DNA of 14,242 nucleotides from an uncultured Asticcacaulis sp. (GCA_946480525.1 CAMLLA010000060.1:1-14242); one strand, 5' to 3'. Shown: positions 7,196 to 12,669, numbered from the stretch's first letter. The notes: generated by a model not told the origin, from the letters alone. Program-made: numbers and translations.

Positions 7196-7224
7196 ATCAT
7201 CATTCTTTTGATTCTGCCTGTCAA
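7196..7224 (-). promoter_or_regulatory. Minus-strand promoter for a putative small RNA
   Basis: On the minus strand a consensus TTGACA (7224-7219) is followed after exactly 17 nt by GATGAT (7201-7196; 4 of 6 matches to TATAAT). It would start transcription near 7189 towards the left, where no gene but a terminator is found. Confidence 0.45.
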
Positions 7225-7268
7225 GTCTTTAGTCGTTTTAGTGGGCGAGACCCAGAAAGACGAAGACT

Positions 7269-7400
7269 ATGAGTACTTACAAAATCGGTCGCGATGCTAA
7301 AACCGGCGAGTTCATCCCGGTGAAGGAAGCCTTACGGCGTCCGACCACGACTACGGTCGAGACTATCAAAACGCCCTCTTCCACTCCTAAGAAAAAGTAG
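7269..7400 (+). CDS. Small conserved-type hypothetical protein (43 aa)
   Basis: Begins MSTYKIGRDAKTGEFIPVKE and ends with a T/K/P-rich, basic tail (PSSTPKKK). The GRDAKTGEFIPVKEA core looks like short proteins commonly seen as uncharacterised 40-60-aa genes in proteobacteria; I know no established function. Ribosome binding is weak (GAAAG about 10 nt upstream). Support for reality comes from the motif, from the strong terminator 12 bp after the stop, and from the spacing before the next gene. Probably cytoplasmic and unstructured at its C-terminus. Confidence 0.7.
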   Translation: MSTYKIGRDAKTGEFIPVKEALRRPTTTTVETIKTPSSTPKKK

Positions 7401-7412
7401 GGTTTGCGACTT

Positions 7413-7439
7413 GCGCCGCTTCAGAGGAAGCGGCGCTTT
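7413..7439 (+). terminator. Rho-independent terminator after the 43-aa gene
   Basis: A perfect 10-bp stem, GCGCCGCTTC (7413-7422) with GAAGCGGCGC (7427-7436), a 4-nt loop and a short TTT. It lies between the 43-aa gene and the DUF2158 gene, so the second gene probably has separate or attenuated transcription. Confidence 0.8.
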
Positions 7440-7459
7440 AGCAATTGATGGAGAACGTA

Positions 7460-7687
7460 ATGGATTTCAAAACAGGTGATTTGGTTCGGCTTAAATCAGG
7501 CGGGCCGGTGATGACCGTCGATAGCGTAGGGGAGGGGACATACGATCCTCGACCTCATGCCTGGTGCGTATGGTTTGAGAAAGTTGGGTCTAAGAACAAC
7601 GTGAATAAGCAAGCTTTCCATGTTGAGACGATTGAGGCCTTTGAAAAACCTGCCACGGGCACCACGTTTGGCGCGTTCGTGGTGTAA
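7460..7687 (+). CDS. DUF2158 family protein (YodC-like)
   Basis: A 75-aa protein that begins MDFKTGDLVRLKSGGPVMTV, the standard opening of DUF2158, followed by VWFEKVGSKNNVNKQAF (family: W-C/V-x-W-F ... F). These are small beta-rich proteins of unknown function, predicted cytoplasmic. The ATG at 7460 has GGAG 6 nt upstream; TTG 7445 and ATG 7448 in the same frame are less well placed. A short GTTFGAFVV tail extends beyond the usual domain. It is preceded by the 43-aa gene and its terminator, and followed by a long stem-loop at 7697. Role in the island is unknown. Confidence 0.88.
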   Translation: MDFKTGDLVRLKSGGPVMTVDSVGEGTYDPRPHAWCVWFEKVGSKNNVNKQAFHVETIEAFEKPATGTTFGAFVV

Positions 7688-7696
7688 TGTTGCCTT

Positions 7697-7737
7697 TGTG
7701 AAGCGCCACTTCTTCTAGATGAAGGTGGCGCTTCACA
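7697..7737. terminator. Long stem-loop between convergent genes, likely bidirectional terminator
   Basis: TGTGAAGCGCCAC (7697-7709) pairs perfectly over 13 bp with GTGGCGCTTCACA (7725-7737); the inner CTTC/GAAG extends it after a 2-nt bulge. It sits between the DUF2158 gene and the convergently transcribed transposase. There is no clear T-run on either side, so termination strength is uncertain; it could also block read-through into the transposase. Confidence 0.6.
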
Positions 7738-7750
7738 CTAGCTTAGGACG

Positions 7751-8779
7751 TTAGTTTTTGTGAGCCTTGGTGGAGACCAGCGATGTTGCCGCCACGCACA
7801 GCTCCTCAAATATAGTCTTTGTATCCCACCAACGCCAATCCTGCCGCCAGGCTACTTCTGCGGCGTAAGCTTCGAAGTACGGCCCGGCGATATGGTGATA
7901 GACACCATGCTCAGCGCGCCGCAGAACAGAGAAAAAACATTCGGCGTTGTTGGTCGACGCTTCTGGCCTCCAAAATTCCACCAAATGTTTGATGCGTCGC
8001 ATCGGATAATTGGCCTTCATAAAATTGAAGCCACGGCCCCAGTCGGCGTAGACGAGCGTGCCGGGCTTGATAAATTTGGGCATCAGCTTCGCAGCTTGAT
8101 GCTCCGTTTTCCCAACGACAATCCTCGTGCGCCCGCCTGGACGCCGTTCGCGGATCACGCCGACAACCTGCTTCTTGGTCGATCTATACGGGAAGCGCCG
8201 GTGGTCCTTGTTCTCCAGTTTTATGTTCTTCGGCTTGATGTAGCCGCCGAATTCCGCGCCATCGATCTCAACGGGCGTGTCGAAGACGGTCTCTTGCTGC
8301 GAACGCTGCATAGCGCGTCGCAGTCCGTGTAGACGGTAAAAGGCTGTTCGGTAGGACACGCCGAGGCACTTGCTCACCTCGATAGCGCTCTTGCCCTTTG
8401 CCGGTAGTGCGAACTCGACGATTAGCTCCAGAATTTGGCGGAATGACAATTTGCGTCTCGCGAATTCGGTCTTCGTGGTCGCGCTGAATTGCTTTGCGCA
8501 GTTGCCGCACTTGAAAATCTGCCGTGTTCGGTACTCGTAGCAGGAGCCACAGCCGCAATGCGGGCATTCGGCTTTGCCGCCGTTAGCTCTAAAACGGAGA
8601 GAGATGAAATAATGATACGCCTCTTCCTCTGAAAGGCGGGAGATGTCCCTTGGATTGAAGGTGCGCGCGGCTGCGGAGATGGAGAATGCTTGTAAGCAAT
8701 CCAGCCTCCTTTTCCGCTTTGCTGCCTCTTCGACCACGCACAAAATCCCGACCGCCGCCGGACGTGGCGACGCGGGCAT
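7751..8779 (-). CDS. IS1595-family (ISXO2-like) transposase
   Basis: A 342-aa DDE-type transposase. A zinc ribbon with CPHC (C72, C75) and CGNC (C91, C94) is followed by an HTH-like region (KSAIEVSKCLGVSYRTAFYRLHGLR) and the RNase-H-like domain: VEIDGAEFGG (D173), VYADWG (D246) and STNNAECFFSVLRR (N278/E280), then GVYHHIAGPYFEAYAAEVAWR. This order is that of the IS1595 family. The N-terminal ~30 aa are unusual and lack an ordered ribosome binding site; family members normally start near FSISAAART (32-40), so the true start may lie inside. No terminal inverted repeats were found on either side, so it may be a decayed or passenger copy although its frame is intact. Confidence 0.9.
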   Translation of the reverse strand: MPASPRPAAVGILCVVEEAAKRKRRLDCLQAFSISAAARTFNPRDISRLSEEEAYHYFISLRFRANGGKAECPHCGCGSCYEYRTRQIFKCGNCAKQFSATTKTEFARRKLSFRQILELIVEFALPAKGKSAIEVSKCLGVSYRTAFYRLHGLRRAMQRSQQETVFDTPVEIDGAEFGGYIKPKNIKLENKDHRRFPYRSTKKQVVGVIRERRPGGRTRIVVGKTEHQAAKLMPKFIKPGTLVYADWGRGFNFMKANYPMRRIKHLVEFWRPEASTNNAECFFSVLRRAEHGVYHHIAGPYFEAYAAEVAWRQDWRWWDTKTIFEELCVAATSLVSTKAHKN

Positions 8780-9005
8780 GGGTGCAGAGTTTGGGCCGGT
8801 AAATTACCGCCGAAATTCAGCTACTTGACTGATTTTAATACAAAAATAGTTCGTTAAGGTTTTGATCCGTTTACCAGTTTCTCGTCGTTCCAAGCTGTAT
8901 CAGAATGGGACGACGAAGAGGTAGGTGCACGGAGCGGGCCATATGATAGTTGGTAAGACGCGATTAGTCTTCCGACTGTATGTTTCCACCGCAGGAGAAA
9001 TTGCG

Positions 9006-9329
9006 ATGACGACAGAAAGATACGATGAAGCTTACCGCGCCTTTGAAGAAGCCGAGCAGTTATTATTCAAGTATCAAGGCTTGCTGAAAAGAGCGCTAGA
9101 TCAATTCGACAAAAATTTTGATCGTTTCCACATCTACGGTTTGTCAGGGCCGGAGTATTGCCACTCAGCGGGCGTTGACTTTGACGATGGTGTGGACGGA
9201 AGGACCTTTCCCAACGCTGAAAAAATAGCTATGGCAGTTTGCAAACGCTCAATCGCCCGCGACACGATGCGAGCAATCTGGCCCCGTCTTACTCAAGAAG
9301 AGCGAGCTTCTCGGCAAGGGCCTGCTTAG
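9006..9329 (+). CDS. Hypothetical protein (107 aa)
   Basis: Starts MTTERYDEAYRAFEEAEQLL with GGAG 8 nt before the ATG at 9006, so this start is preferred over 8925. Highly charged, helical N-terminal half (likely a short coiled coil, residues 5-45), then a mixed region with FHIYGLSGPEYC and a GVDFDDGVDGRTF stretch. No signal peptide, membrane helix or recognised domain. It reads away from the transposase at 7751-8779; the 226 bp between contain TTGACT (8825-8830) as a possible -35 but no convincing -10. Its last 41 bp overlap the 3' end of the convergent gene 9289-9498. Function unknown. Confidence 0.62.
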   Translation: MTTERYDEAYRAFEEAEQLLFKYQGLLKRALDQFDKNFDRFHIYGLSGPEYCHSAGVDFDDGVDGRTFPNAEKIAMAVCKRSIARDTMRAIWPRLTQEERASRQGPA

Positions 9330-9498
9330 GAACCCAATGCGTCATGGATGGTACCATCCAGTTCAGTTCCTTACAGTTCGGATGGTCGATACGGACGCGA
9401 ATGTTCATATATTCGTCTGGGAAAAGACGGTTCGATAGAGTCATTACCGCATCTATCAGTGCTACAAGCAGCTCCCTATCGGTCGGGTGAGTAGGCAT
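9289..9498 (-). CDS. Hypothetical protein (69 aa)
   Basis: Starts MPTHPTDRELLVALIDAVMT and continues with a hydrophilic mixed sequence (DEYMNIRVRIDHPNCKELNW). Only a weak ribosome binding site (GAGAAA) precedes the ATG at 9498. Composition is protein-like and it fills an otherwise empty stretch, but it converges on and overlaps the 107-aa gene by 41 bp, so one of the two ends may be wrong. No recognised domain, no membrane segment. Confidence 0.45.
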   Translation of the reverse strand: MPTHPTDRELLVALIDAVMTLSNRLFPDEYMNIRVRIDHPNCKELNWMVPSMTHWVPKQALAEKLALLE

Positions 9499-9624
9499 TT
9501 GAGTTTCTCTAAAAGCTTAGATAATTATTCGTTGCAATCCTCCGCCTCGGAAGAGGAGGTCGCTGAATTACTACGCGCTCAGCGTCTCATATTCTAAGAA
9601 AAAGTCAAGACATCGCCAAAACTG

Positions 9625-9744
9625 TTATAGCCTACGCTTTAATTCTCGTTCAATATTCTTGAGGCTTCTGGCGCTTCGCATCGGAGCCGTGAGCCAACGC
9701 CATATGAAATATAGGATGAGCGCGCCGAATATTAGAACTTCCAT
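9625..9744 (-). CDS. Small single-pass membrane protein (39 aa)
   Basis: Starts MEVLIFGALILYFIWRWLTA, a single hydrophobic helix (about residues 3-18), followed by a basic amphipathic tail with RSARSLKNIERELKRRL. The ATG at 9744 is preceded by GAGAAAGG at a spacing of about 7 nt, and it lies 14 nt after the stop of the 231-aa membrane protein, so the two should be co-transcribed and coupled. A positively charged C-terminus predicts N-out/C-in orientation. It resembles small membrane partner proteins or small hydrophobic toxins; no family is recognised. A 61-aa reading frame over the same DNA in another frame has no such support. Confidence 0.62.
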   Translation of the reverse strand: MEVLIFGALILYFIWRWLTAPMRSARSLKNIERELKRRL

Positions 9745-9758
9745 TGACCAAACCTTTC

Positions 9759-10454
9759 TCACTCGGGCTGATAGATCGCGGCCTGCTGAACGGCACCTTC
9801 GGCATCTTCAAGGTGATCCGCAGAAAGCTCATCAACGGGCGCAGCAGCTTTTGCCTTCAGCAACAGGCTTTCAAGCGTCGGCACGGTAGGCGCTCCGGCT
9901 GAGACCTTCGCCGCGCACACGGCTCGCATTGTTCGGATCGTGTCGTCTTCGCTGATAAAGCTGCCGTAGTATTGCTTGCAGTCGTCAGCCGTTGTGGTGT
10001 TGGTCGCAACGAACCCGGCTTGCCAGTTTTCACCGTGGTACGCCTTCTCTGCCGACACCCACCGCTTGTAGGCTGCCGTGATAGCGAGATTGTAGTCCTC
10101 GATGCTCTCCCCTTCGACGGTGTACCCACGGTCGGCTCTCAATAGCGCCAGGTACGCGTCTTCAGCGGCGTCCCTATTGGCCGTGCGCTCTTCCCGAGCC
10201 TGCTCGTCCAATAGCTTTTTCGATGGTTCTGGCGCGACCGCTACGGTCGGCGCTGCCGGTTTAGGCTCTGGCTTGTACGTTAGGGTGCCATACAGAACGA
10301 TTGCTCCTATTGCGCCGAAGGCAATGATCCTGGAACGCGGTGAGTACCCTCTGCCGAGCAAGCACCACACAAACACAAATGGCAAAGCGACAAGGCCAAG
10401 CCATAATGCAGGGCTAATCTGCCGGTACACATATTGTCCGCTGTAAGAAGTCAT
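9759..10454 (-). CDS. Hypothetical inner-membrane protein with soluble C-terminal domain (231 aa)
   Basis: Two hydrophobic helices (about 14-34 and 41-59) are followed by a proline-rich linker (KPEPKPAAPTVAVAPEP) and a 150-aa hydrophilic, mainly helical domain rich in Ala/Glu/Asp (EQAREERTANRDAAEDAYLA; DDCKQYYGSFISEDD; AVCAAKV). Two cysteines in the soluble domain could form a disulfide if it is periplasmic. The ATG at 10454 has AGAAGG about 8 nt upstream. It is first gene of a minus-strand pair with the 39-aa membrane protein and is divergent from the XRE regulator at 10544, with a perfect palindrome between them. No known family. Envelope function is inferred only from topology. Confidence 0.75.
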   Translation of the reverse strand: MTSYSGQYVYRQISPALWLGLVALPFVFVWCLLGRGYSPRSRIIAFGAIGAIVLYGTLTYKPEPKPAAPTVAVAPEPSKKLLDEQAREERTANRDAAEDAYLALLRADRGYTVEGESIEDYNLAITAAYKRWVSAEKAYHGENWQAGFVATNTTTADDCKQYYGSFISEDDTIRTMRAVCAAKVSAGAPTVPTLESLLLKAKAAAPVDELSADHLEDAEGAVQQAAIYQPE

Positions 10455-10493
10455 CCTGCCCGCCTTCTGCTAAAGCCGCCCGATACAACCAAT

Positions 10494-10509
10494 AGTCACT
10501 ATAGTGACT
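10494..10509. promoter_or_regulatory. Perfect 16-bp palindrome, probable operator of the XRE regulator
   Basis: AGTCACTATAGTGACT reads identically on both strands. It lies 35 bp before the XRE gene and 40 bp before the divergent membrane-protein gene. TATAGT, a 5/6 match to the -10 consensus, occurs on both strands within it, so a dimeric repressor here would block both directions. This is the expected place for autoregulation by a Cro/C-type protein. Confidence 0.65.
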
Positions 10510-10543
10510 GGAGCAGCTTAACATTCCGTTGCCGTATGCGCCG

Positions 10544-10765
10544 ATGCGCTTATCGGAGACATTCGGAATCAACGTCCGCAGGGTTCGCCTGGAGCGTGGA
10601 ATGACGATTGAAGAGGTGGCTGATGAAGTCGGGCTAGCCTACACGTATGTGGGGCAGATCGAGCGGGGCGTCAGGAATCCGACGCTGGACGTGGTGGAGC
10701 GGATAGCAGCGGTGTTGAAGGTAGAGCCTCTGTACCTCTTAAAGCCTGAACTAAAAAATAATTAG
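10544..10765 (+). CDS. Small XRE-family HTH regulator (73 aa, Cro/C-protein-like)
   Basis: A single HTH domain: MRLSETFGINVRRVRLERGM, then TIEEVADEVGLAYTYVGQIERGVRNPTLDVVERIAAVLKVEPLYLL. The IERGxRNPTLxxxERIAxxL stretch is the hallmark of HTH_3 repressors, including controller proteins of restriction-modification systems and phage Cro/CI-like regulators. Dimerises and binds DNA in the family. The start is ambiguous: ATG 10544 gives a complete domain but lacks a clear ribosome binding site; TTG 10529 adds five residues. It lies downstream of the 10494-10509 palindrome, its likely operator, and divergent from the membrane operon it probably controls. No restriction or methylase gene is visible, so a C-protein role is not claimed. 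Confidence 0.86.
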   Translation: MRLSETFGINVRRVRLERGMTIEEVADEVGLAYTYVGQIERGVRNPTLDVVERIAAVLKVEPLYLLKPELKNN

Positions 10766-10784
10766 AGCCGGGCTTCAGAAGATG

Positions 10785-11066
10785 TCAGGGAAAGTGAGAC
10801 ACAATCTCGTCGATTGATGCTTGGTCGAAGCCCTCTTCGGCTAACTCGGCACAAAGTTCGTCAATTGTTTCGGCGTCTATATCAATGGGCTCGCCCTTAC
10901 TCCTGGGAGGCATAATGACTGTACTCGAGTCGTCACCATACACCTCCCCGTCGTAGTCTTTGCCTAGCGTGGTGCTAACGCGATATCCGCCGTCCGAATA
11001 TGTTTTTATTTGGACCTGTCGCCCACCGATTTCACCAGTATGATGTGTAGTCCACGAACCAAACAT
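10785..11066 (-). CDS. Hypothetical acidic protein (93 aa)
   Basis: Starts MFGSWTTHHTGEIGGRQVQI with AAGGTG about 7 nt before the ATG at 11066. The N-terminal half looks beta-rich with many polar residues (KTYSDGGYRVSTTLGKDYDGEVYGDDSST); the C-terminal half is an acidic helical segment (DAETIDELCAELAEEGFDQASIDEIV). No signal peptide or membrane helix. It converges on the XRE gene (19 bp between stops) and follows the DUF6471 gene on the same strand after an 84-bp gap. Unrecognised; the acidic tail could suit a DNA mimic or a protein-binding partner, but this is speculation. Confidence 0.68.
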   Translation of the reverse strand: MFGSWTTHHTGEIGGRQVQIKTYSDGGYRVSTTLGKDYDGEVYGDDSSTVIMPPRSKGEPIDIDAETIDELCAELAEEGFDQASIDEIVSHFP

Positions 11067-11150
11067 TTTGTCACCTTTGAAGGATTATGGAGACGTTTCC
11101 GTTGCATAGGCGTCTTGCGCGATGGAATGTCAAGCGGCGGCACAATCTAG

Positions 11151-11378
11151 CTAATCGTCCAGCCTGAGCATCGTTACCCCCGCCGCCGCTAGACATTGCA
11201 GCATATATGCTGCCGAAAACGTACCCCTCGACAGTTTGTTCTTCAGGTTCGCTTCCTTTTCCTCCACGCCGATCTCTGCCAGCTTCTCGATAAGCTGCGC
11301 ATAGGTCACACCTTTACGCTTGAGTTCCGCCTTCAAGAGGTTGGCGGCCTTCATTTCCCAGTCCGTTTTTTCGGTCAT
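11151..11378 (-). CDS. DUF6471 family small protein, possible regulator
   Basis: A 75-aa protein matching the DUF6471 pattern: WEMKAANLLKAELKRKGVTY, then AQLIEKLAEIGVEEKEANLKNKLSRGTFSAAYMLQCLAAAGV. The arrangement of helices resembles a compact HTH (KRKGVTYAQLIEKLAEIG as the first helices, NLKNKLSRGTFSAAYMLQCL as recognition/dimer part), so DNA binding is likely though unproven. The ATG at 11378 has AGGTGA 5 nt upstream. A strong promoter lies just upstream, with GTATCG/CGATAC sites over the -10, and the IS1595 transposase at 11480 is transcribed divergently from the same region. This suggests it represses itself and the transposase. Confidence 0.82.
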   Translation of the reverse strand: MTEKTDWEMKAANLLKAELKRKGVTYAQLIEKLAEIGVEEKEANLKNKLSRGTFSAAYMLQCLAAAGVTMLRLDD

Positions 11379-11402
11379 GGTATCACCTACAATAAAGAAA
11401 GT

Positions 11403-11431
11403 ATCGTAAACGATACTTTTTCACTTGTCCA
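11403..11431 (-). promoter_or_regulatory. Promoter of the DUF6471 gene
   Basis: On the minus strand TGGACA (11431-11426, 5/6 to TTGACA), a 17-nt spacer and TACGAT (11408-11403, 4/6 to TATAAT). The -10 lies inside the left 10-bp-arm inverted repeat. The predicted start near 11396 gives a very short leader with AGGTGA ahead of the ATG. Confidence 0.6.
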
Positions 11432-11453
11432 GAAACCAAAAAGGTACTATATA
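11425..11453 (+). promoter_or_regulatory. Promoter of the second IS1595 transposase
   Basis: TTGTCC (11425-11430, 4/6 to TTGACA), a 17-nt spacer and TATATA (11448-11453, 4/6). Its -35 coincides with the -35 of the divergent DUF6471 promoter on the other strand, so the two RNA polymerases would compete. The -10 abuts the CGATAC half-site at 11454. Confidence 0.5.
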
Positions 11454-11479
11454 CGATACCTAAGTATCGAATGTAGGAC

Positions 11480-12460
11480 ATGGGACAACACTTTCTCCTT
11501 ACTGCTGCCGCTCGCACGCTCTCCCTAGCCGGGGTGATGCGTATGACTGACGACGCAGCCTTTGAAACTTTCAAAGCAATCCGTTGGAATGACAACGGAG
11601 GAGAACCGTATTGCCCGCGTTGTGGGTGCCTGGCGATCTACAGCTATACGGCACGCAAAATCTTCAAATGCAAGGGCTGTAACGCGCAGTTCTCTGTGAC
11701 GACAGATACGATCTTTGCCAGCCATAAGCTGCCAATCCGAGACATCCTCGCTGCTATCGCGCTCTTCACCAACGGTGCCAAGGGCTACCCCGCTCTCCAA
11801 CTGAGCCGCGATCTAAACGTCCAGTACAAGACGGCCTACGTCCTGGCGCACAAGCTCCGTGAAGCCATGAGCAAGATCACCGACAATGCGCCGTTGGATG
11901 GTCATGTCGAGGTCGATGGCGCGTATTTCGGCGGCTATGTGAAGCCTGCCAATGAGAAGGAAAACCGCAAGGATCGACGCCTGACTGAAAATCAGTCTGG
12001 GAAGCGACAGGTTGTCGTCGTCATGCGTGAGCGTGAAGGTCGCGCCCTGCCATTCGTCGCCAAGGCGGAAGCACATGGCGTGGCATTGGTCCGGGCAAAC
12101 GTGAGCCCGAGTGCGACCGTTCATGCCGACGAAGCCTCCCATTGGGATGTCCTGGCAATCCAATACGAAACGAAACGCATCAATCACCGCGAAGCGTACT
12201 CGCTCGATGGTGCCTGCACCAACATGGCGGAAAGCTACTTCTCTCGCCTGCGCCGCGCCGAACAAGGCATCCACCATCGCATCGCGGGCAAATACTTGGA
12301 TGCCTATGCCAACGAAATGGCGTGGCGGGAGAACTATCGCCGGGTCAGCAACGGCGACCAGTTCACAATGATTACCAGCGCCGCCTTAAACCACCCCGTT
12401 TCGCGAAAGTGGAAAGGCTACTGGCAACGCTCAATTACGAACCATCGGGAGGCTGCATGA
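11480..12460 (+). CDS. IS1595-family (ISXO2-like) transposase, second copy
   Basis: A 326-aa DDE transposase. The N-terminus MGQHFLLTAAARTLSLAGVM is the family's usual opening, so the ATG at 11480 is trusted even though AGGA is only 1 nt away. Zinc ribbon C45/C48 and C64/C67, HTH-like region (ALQLSRDLNVQYKTAYVLAHKLREAM), catalytic blocks HVEVDGAYFGGYVKP (D146), TVHADEASHWD (D217) and CTNMAESYFSRLRRAEQGIHHRI (N248/E251). Frame and key residues are intact, so it may be active. It is clearly diverged from the transposase at 7751-8779, so the two are separate acquisitions. Its stop overlaps the next small gene by 4 bp, and its promoter is shared with the DUF6471 gene. Confidence 0.94.
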   Translation: MGQHFLLTAAARTLSLAGVMRMTDDAAFETFKAIRWNDNGGEPYCPRCGCLAIYSYTARKIFKCKGCNAQFSVTTDTIFASHKLPIRDILAAIALFTNGAKGYPALQLSRDLNVQYKTAYVLAHKLREAMSKITDNAPLDGHVEVDGAYFGGYVKPANEKENRKDRRLTENQSGKRQVVVVMREREGRALPFVAKAEAHGVALVRANVSPSATVHADEASHWDVLAIQYETKRINHREAYSLDGACTNMAESYFSRLRRAEQGIHHRIAGKYLDAYANEMAWRENYRRVSNGDQFTMITSAALNHPVSRKWKGYWQRSITNHREAA

Positions 12461-12627
12461 AACGTCGCGAAGAACCCCTTGCATTTTGGCTGAGGGGACA
12501 TTTGTTCCAGATCGTACCTGACTACCAAAGTGAGGAAGGCTTCCTTGGTATACGCAACGGGCGTATTGCCGCGCGGGCGGATAGCCGGGCTGAAGTTGCA
12601 AGGTTTCTAATAGGGATAAGTAGTTGA
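12457..12627 (+). CDS. Small hypothetical protein coupled to the transposase (56 aa)
   Basis: Starts MKRREEPLAFWLRGHLFQIV; basic, no membrane helix. The ATG at 12457 overlaps the transposase TGA (ATGA), and GGGAGG lies 6 nt upstream inside the transposase end, so it should be translated by coupling. The composition is ordinary for a small soluble protein. No family recognised. Its position suggests a passenger or accessory protein of the IS, for example one acting on transposition, but nothing in the sequence proves that. Confidence 0.62.
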   Translation: MKRREEPLAFWLRGHLFQIVPDYQSEEGFLGIRNGRIAARADSRAEVARFLIGISS

Positions 12628-12669
12628 GGTAGCAGTTGTGCCAGCCACACGCCTCATGTCATTGATTGG
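12628..12669. other. Short gap between convergent genes with possible IS end
   Basis: This 42-bp gap separates the small gene after the transposase from the minus-strand operon. It contains TTGTGCC (12636-12642), complementary to GGCACAA at 11139-11145 beside the DUF6471 stop, and GCCACACGCCT (12644-12654), whose complement resembles AGGCGTCTTGC at 11108-11118. Either could mark the ends of an IS carrying DUF6471, transposase and the 56-aa gene, but the pairs are imperfect. Confidence 0.3.

Larger units (their letters stand above)
6820..7268. other. Left edge of inserted accessory DNA, gene-free stretch
   Basis: ComM similarity ends at about 6820-6822 and sequence of different character follows. 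I find no convincing protein in either strand up to 7268: reading frames are short, lack ribosome binding sites and resemble nothing known. The stretch holds two perfect 8-bp-arm hairpins (6963-6981 and 7018-7036), several GACTCT/AGAGTC hexamers, and a minus-strand promoter plus terminator consistent with a small RNA. No integrase, tRNA gene or att repeat is recognisable at the junction. Confidence 0.6.
11398..11470. promoter_or_regulatory. Cluster of four GTATCG/CGATAC operator half-sites
   Basis: The left inverted repeat has perfect 10-bp arms: AAAGTATCGT (11398-11407), AA, ACGATACTTT (11410-11419). The right inverted repeat is CGATAC (11454-11459), CTAA, GTATCG (11464-11469); GGTACTATATACGATACC (11443-11460) is also palindromic in its outer bases. 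Each repeat covers or touches the -10 of one of the two back-to-back promoters. Most simply, one dimeric regulator, probably the DUF6471 product, represses both. Confidence 0.65.

Noticed and set aside
6820..7268. tRNA gene or att site at the comM junction
   Set aside because: No cloverleaf, no CCA-type end and no direct repeat with any part of comM in the window.
7760..8332. 190-codon plus-strand frame
   Set aside because: Fully antisense to the catalytic part of the IS1595 transposase and without a ribosome binding site.
9650..9835. 61-codon minus-strand frame
   Set aside because: It runs across the end of the 231-aa gene in another frame; the 39-aa frame at 9625-9744 has the ribosome binding site and membrane-helix pattern.
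10494..10765. XRE gene as controller of a restriction-modification system
   Set aside because: The protein and palindrome would suit it, but no methylase or endonuclease gene lies nearby.
11383..11595. 70-codon minus-strand frame over the transposase promoter
   Set aside because: It covers the shared promoter and operators and the transposase start, with no ribosome binding site.
11126..12661. ATGTCA direct repeat (11127-11132 and 12656-12661) as a target-site duplication
   Set aside because: Only 6 bp match where IS1595 usually makes 8 bp, and the distances to the candidate inverted repeats are unequal; likely chance.
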